Source: Pycnococcus provasolii
Lineage: Eukaryota; Chlorophyta; Pseudoscourfieldiophyceae; Pseudoscourfieldiales
Length of the DNA stretch: 64,000 bases
Reading direction: 5' to 3'
NCBI GenBank assembly: GCA_049487715.1
Contig: CP150548.1
Span: 868,001-932,000, forward strand
Part shown: one piece after another, positions 61,001 through 64,000 of the stretch
Layout of the letters: every line of letters begins with the position of its first letter
Position numbering within the stretch: position 1 is the stretch's first letter
Notes under the pieces: generated by a model
Told to the model about the DNA's origin: nothing
Databases searched by the model: none
What the model saw: the letters and a program-made list of their open reading frames with translations, nothing else
Program-made: the position numbers and the translations under genes

Positions 61001-63035
61001 TTGCAGCCACAAGGGCGGGGAGCATCCACCACCCCTCCTTCGTGCCATCGGCAAGCTGTGCCTGCACTTCCGATGTGGTTGGTGAGCTAACACCCCCGGT
61101 GCCGCGTCGCAGCGTCCGCGCCGCGAAAGTCCCAAAGCACGCACCGAGCTCCTTTGCCGCCTCGCGACGCACCCCGCCGCGCTTGTCACGCAGGCGCGAT
61201 CCGATGGATCGCAGCGCAATGGGTTCCACAGCTGACGGATCGGCACGATCGAGCGCACAGAGCAGCCCAACCGCCGCGGTGCGCACCTTCTCGTCAGGAT
61301 CGATGAGACGGCCGCTGACGTACGTAATCGCCGTCCGGCGCGCACTCGAATCCAGCTTCACCACGGCGGGTGCATCATCGTCGCCAGCATCTACCAGGGG
61401 AGTGGCTGCTGTCGTCGTCGCCGCCGCCTTGCGCTTCCCGGTTGTGATGGCAGCGGCATCACCCTGCGGCAGCAACCACTTGCGCAGCCACTCAATCGCA
61501 TGAGCGCGCAGGCTGGCGTCGCGGTCGATGCATCGGCGCAGAAACTGCGGCACAAGCTCAGGCGCATCGCCAAGGAGGTTCTCCGCACCTCCGCCGGACA
61601 CGAGCGATCCCACGCAGTCCATCGCGCGTGCTCGCGACGTGGCGTCATCAGCCTCCAGCTCGTGCACCAAGCACGGCAGCACGGGCGCCACGATGCCGGG
61701 AACGCACGTGTACAGACTGGCCACCACCTCGTGCACGTCGTCGCGCACGTCGCTCCGTGCCACCTCATGCGCGGCGACGCCGCCTGCGCCCGATCCACGC
61801 GACGACGTTGGCGCAAGCGCCGACGCGAGGAATCGCTGGATGCGCGGCGCGAGCCGTGCTTCGCACCGCGCGAGCACAGCTCCCGCGAGCTGGCGATGTC
61901 TTGCGCCGTCGCCGCGTCGTGTGAGCGGCACGAGCAGCGCGTCGAGAAGGCTCTGCGAGATCTCGTCGGGATCCGTCTCGTCGAAGATGGACGCGAAGAT
62001 GTCGAGGACGTTTGGCCCCGCGACATTCATTGTCTCGCGGCTTGCGCTCGCCTCGCTGAGCAGGCTCCTCGCGAGCTCGACGAGCACGTCGTCCGACTCG
62101 AGGTCAAGTAGAAGCACCGCGCACTTCGTCTCCGCGAGCACCTGAAGAATTGCCTGCACTCTCTGCGCGGCGGCGGCGCCTCCGTTGACCCCTGCATCCA
62201 GGCGCGGCATTGCGGCGGAGACGAGGAGGCGGAATACCTCCTCCACCTGCTCGTCGTTGTACGGCGCGTCCGGGGAGTAGAGGCGCAGGATGTGCACCGT
62301 GCACACGCTGACGAGCAGCCTCACGTCTCGGTCATCGTGTCGCATGAGTGAGCTCGTGACGATGAGCTTGGCGAACGCGGCGTTCGCCCTCCTGTCCGCA
62401 AATGTGAAGCTCGCCGTGTTTGCGAGGTGCTCCGCGCACTGCTTGAGCGTCTTTGTCATCAACGATGCGTCGTCGAGGTTTGCCAGCTGCTTGTTGGCTA
62501 AATGGACGAGTTCGTCGAGAGCGGATGCTGCTTTTGCTGTTGTCGTTTTCTTGGAGGCATGTGCGGCAGGAGCAGGAGCTTTCTCCTCTTCTTTTCCCTC
62601 GTTCTCCTCCTCCTCCATGTCTACGTCGTCTGCGAGCAGCTGCTTACGCGTTTGACGCGGCTTATCAGCAGCTTTTTGGTTTGTTCGTTTCGAGGCGGTG
62701 GCAGCAGAAGCAGCAGCTTCATTATTGGCAGGCTTATTTTTCGTCAAATCACCCGCGAGCGCCGCCCGCGAGCGCGAGGACGAAGCAGGTTTGCTGAATT
62801 CTCGCAAAGACGCTTGTCGTGACTTAGAAGCAGGGAGAGACGTTGTAGCAAGATTAGTGTTCGTAGAAGCGAGCACATGACCCTGAGCCCTCCCAGCAGG
62901 ACCCTGACCCCCAGCAGGACCCTGACCCTTCTCAGAATCAGCAGGAGCAGCCGCCAATGGAGGCCCTTGGAGGGCAATGGAGGCAGCAGCAGCAGCAGCA
63001 GCAGCTCGACGCTGAGGACGGCTATGACCGGACAT
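58008..63035 (-). CDS. PDS5: Cohesin-associated protein PDS5
   Basis: The ATG at 63035 gives 1,675 residues; the open frame before it lacks conserved sequence. The first 170 residues are disordered, with Ala, Gln and Lys/Arg tracts. A HEAT-repeat solenoid begins at about 173 (LDELVHLANKQLANLDDAS) and contains the PDS5 hallmark RLYSPDAPYNDEQVEEVF at about 251. Then come LLDLESDDVLVELAR, IFDETDPDEIS and repeated helices to about 1,350. The tail has an AT-hook-like RTRKAAGGGG...RAKKARRAPGGR and a polyglutamate run (58217-58262). PDS5 binds the cohesin ring with WAPL or acetyltransferase partners and controls sister-chromatid cohesion in the nucleus. I first considered condensin CAP-G; the APDAPY motif favours PDS5. 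Confidence 0.88.
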   Translation of the reverse strand: MSGHSRPQRRAAAAAAAASIALQGPPLAAAPADSEKGQGPAGGQGPAGRAQGHVLASTNTNLATTSLPASKSRQASLREFSKPASSSRSRAALAGDLTKNKPANNEAAASAATASKRTNQKAADKPRQTRKQLLADDVDMEEEENEGKEEEKAPAPAAHASKKTTTAKAASALDELVHLANKQLANLDDASLMTKTLKQCAEHLANTASFTFADRRANAAFAKLIVTSSLMRHDDRDVRLLVSVCTVHILRLYSPDAPYNDEQVEEVFRLLVSAAMPRLDAGVNGGAAAAQRVQAILQVLAETKCAVLLLDLESDDVLVELARSLLSEASASRETMNVAGPNVLDIFASIFDETDPDEISQSLLDALLVPLTRRGDGARHRQLAGAVLARCEARLAPRIQRFLASALAPTSSRGSGAGGVAAHEVARSDVRDDVHEVVASLYTCVPGIVAPVLPCLVHELEADDATSRARAMDCVGSLVSGGGAENLLGDAPELVPQFLRRCIDRDASLRAHAIEWLRKWLLPQGDAAAITTGKRKAAATTTAATPLVDAGDDDAPAVVKLDSSARRTAITYVSGRLIDPDEKVRTAAVGLLCALDRADPSAVEPIALRSIGSRLRDKRGGVRREAAKELGACFGTFAARTLRRGTGGVSSPTTSEVQAQLADGTKEGWWMLPALVAASVDSASAATTTRASAEIVSADDVFPSEWCTPTRSSPRAYAASWMLAAGEAFRAEGGAASPAAMALRRSVATLLATKKRVHDGVAWFLRKRRADAGAAESVVGQPARTLATYFPEPEKAREHLLRMARCKDRRAFAALDVLLDVVGSSQAQRKAAASDACARFATAPPSATETAGGNKAYGEHVAGLVARLGTACIGGDVLAALCGLVRDLAVASTSGGGGKRARGGTVDMSPAVRAAISGAFCVLELASLHFPSILGASSSSFLALLEFGKASSPEILEHCLALLMAPGGRTLLSGLEAPELDRALKCCISGVPTEVVPSEKARAARRAAAGAIMALRHAAESAQVAKDAEAASVAEAAMEDFARDWRTRFEARPSDAHATTVVGLLAQAFPDCTGGEVSSQPQQSRGKGKRAAASADSPMSSGVASSLWALAPSRCVVKRRGTSSPAAAELHSCAAAAETCALALGAWSPAAHGKEAITPARDETTARVAALCGAIARLFEPAAAAAAAKDADGELALESLARAVPVLAKRHAAAFPFSLYEALAAVCVHESADVRSRVGSVVNSLITFNVTANAYAPSSEARPAPRAARFLALAALRLAHLGTFTAGEADHLRSDVRSATAAVRRDRAMHERTARQAQENAQGTTSHTAVAMRTDMDPAYCFAYLLPAFARSANLEANGTALEESSTTRLLRSCYALFEACLASSSSDGSAIASARQSLAVLRKTLACIRLAGDANDASATSALWLSADVAFVALERWLEESGHGARLAFGAPTSAALPEHAVRLPTWCYRNAQAGDSSSVKVPMGPLGASVPDADAVPSEREVAPHVDGMAAQEGKPRRTRKAAGGGGTAAPRAKKARRAPGGRADAAADNDDEEDDEDMEDAEVTRPSPQPIRHQRATRAAVAAGVAIVEEEEEEEEEEEEEEDGFEEAPAARGQKSAKETPAFDIDEEEDDDEEESSGLFGNFKKMIKRNPARVAAEKEAKAKATTRQTRRR

Positions 63036-63349
63036 GGCTACTGTGAGCTTAATGTGCGCTAGTCTGATGTGACTGAGACTGTGCTTGGACGACCCCGGGC
63101 GGGACTGGGAGCCGAAACCGAAAGAACAGAATACGTTGGCGCGAGTTCCGATTCCCTGGCAGCCTGGGTGGGGGCAGAAGTGGAAAGAAGGGTGATGGAA
63201 TTTTCCCCGGGGAAATTTATTTTTTGAAAATAAAACTGGCAAATGGCGAAATGCAAAGGCAAAGGTGGGAGAGGAGAGGAGCCCCGGGCCCGGGAGGCTG
63301 CCGGGGGCGGGGGACTCTGGGCGGGGGGCGACTCTCGTCTTACCTTAAC

Positions 63350-63371
63350 TAGGGTTAGGGTTAGCGTTAGC
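63350..63371 (+). promoter_or_regulatory. Telomere-like promoter tract upstream of PDS5
   Basis: CTAGGGTTAGGGTTAGCG lies 315 bp upstream of the PDS5 start on the opposite strand. Confidence 0.4.
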
Positions 63372-63447
63372 ACTTCACTTAGCAGCACGTCAAGCAGTCA
63401 TGACGCTCGTCTCTCAAGAGGGACAAGGACCAAGTAGGTAGGTAAGC

Positions 63448-63518
63448 TTACTGTACTGTGCTGTACAGTACAGTACAGTATGTCGTCTTGTGACAGACAA
63501 GTAAGTACTGTACTGCAT
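63448..63518. repeat. Cluster of TACTGTA/GTACAGTAC motifs
   Basis: At least five overlapping or adjacent copies of TACTGTAC and its complement in 70 bases; the same motif occurs singly in many other intergenic regions of this window. Confidence 0.7.
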
Positions 63519-63625
63519 GACAAACAAAATTTATTTTTTGTTTACTTGTTTTCTATCCTATATAAGCGTGCGTTCGTTACACTTACTGAATAGACTAGGT
63601 AGATACTAACAACCCAATCAATTAA

Positions 63626-64000
63626 TTAAATCGACGATGCAATCTTCGCGTGCGCAGCCTCCGCCTCAACATAGCACTCGTTGACGTCGGTTGTCTTGCC
63701 AAGCTTGTAGACGTCCTGGAACGACATCGGGTTGCCGTTGTCCATCTGCTTCTTGAACACCTTTCCGCCGTCCGTCGATGTCGTCGACTTCATGACGAGC
63801 TTCTCCTGGCCGGGAATGAACACATTCGTCACAACCTCGCCATCCTCGAGCACGAGATCGCCGTCGTGAGCGACGTTGTACAGGACGACGCCCTTGCCCT
63901 TCACGCTCTTCGCCGTCACGTTCACGAGAATGCAGCCCTCGACGTCGCACGTTCCGATCGTGCAGTTGTTCAGCACGCTGCCCTTGATCGACCCGCCCTT
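63626..64000 (-). CDS. C-terminal part of a left-handed beta-helix protein, start outside window
   Basis: The frame runs in from the window edge at 64000 without a start and stops at 63626, giving 124 residues. Repeating short strands such as NNCTIGTCDVEGCILVNV, then SVKGKGVVLYNVAHDGDL, have the hexad spacing of a left-handed beta-helix, as in the C-terminus of many sugar-nucleotide transferases. The end is an Asn/Asp/Lys-rich helix (MSFQDVYKLGKTTDVNECYVEAEA). A sugar-1-phosphate nucleotidyltransferase is a guess only. The rest of the gene is not visible. Confidence 0.55.
   Translation of the reverse strand, partial: KGGSIKGSVLNNCTIGTCDVEGCILVNVTAKSVKGKGVVLYNVAHDGDLVLEDGEVVTNVFIPGQEKLVMKSTTSTDGGKVFKKQMDNGNPMSFQDVYKLGKTTDVNECYVEAEAAHAKIASSI

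Larger units (their letters stand above)
63036..63625. other. Upstream region of PDS5
   Basis: Holds a telomere-like AGGGTTAGGG tract (63350-63371) and a dense TACTGTA/GTACAGTAC cluster (63448-63518). No gene. Confidence 0.6.

Noticed and set aside
58008-63035. Condensin subunit CAP-G
   Set aside because: HEAT repeats alone would allow it, but the RLYSPDAPYNDEQ motif and the LLDLESDD pattern are PDS5 hallmarks.

Overview
The window reads as nuclear DNA of a compact, intron-poor green alga. Chlorophyte markers are a chloroplast-type flavodiiron protein, a plastid phosphate translocator, a type-B (RR plus GARP) response regulator, a KNOX homeodomain gene, hydroxyproline-rich wall proteins, and TGTAA poly(A) signals after many stop codons. 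Most genes are single long ORFs, and only two introns could be defined well. I cannot name the genus. A prasinophyte-grade or other early chlorophyte is my inference.

Layout. 0-7 kb: the ribosome-assembly factor NLE1, a lysine-methyltransferase-like protein, a repeat-bearing PhyH-type dioxygenase and a type-B response regulator. 7.17-8.2 kb: about 1 kb of almost pure homopolymer runs that cut off a KNOX gene inside its homeodomain. 8.2-13.3 kb: the KNOX gene with a (CA)n-filled intron, a small ORF 16 bp upstream of it, a WW-PUB-ZZ protein and a class II sirtuin. 13.6-20.2 kb: a large coiled-coil protein with an overlapping downstream ORF, an F-box protein and FLVB. 20.2-31.4 kb: a decayed region with a possible transposase remnant, a cytochrome b5-acyl-CoA dehydrogenase fusion, a GT29 sialyltransferase-like protein, a frame-broken GT92-like glycosyltransferase, an acyl-CoA synthetase ending in SKL, and a triose-phosphate translocator family member. 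31.6-46.0 kb: a 14.4-kb uninterrupted ORF for a PKHD1L1/fibrocystin-like surface protein. 47-50 kb: a beta-propeller, poly-proline, single-pass wall protein. 51-64 kb: an XPA homologue, three further enzyme or membrane genes including a TRM9-like tRNA methyltransferase, a MATE transporter, the cohesin regulator PDS5, and the C-terminus of a beta-helix protein running off the end.

Genes that may work together: the acyl-CoA synthetase (C-terminal SKL) and the b5-acyl-CoA dehydrogenase (C-terminal ARM) both carry peroxisomal-type tails and could act in the same beta-oxidation route. The giant PKHD1L1-like protein, the propeller/proline-rich protein and the two Golgi-type glycosyltransferases could all contribute to the cell surface. 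Several divergent promoters carry short TTAGGG telomere-like tracts, and intergenic DNA repeatedly shows a GTACAGTAC/TACTGTA motif.
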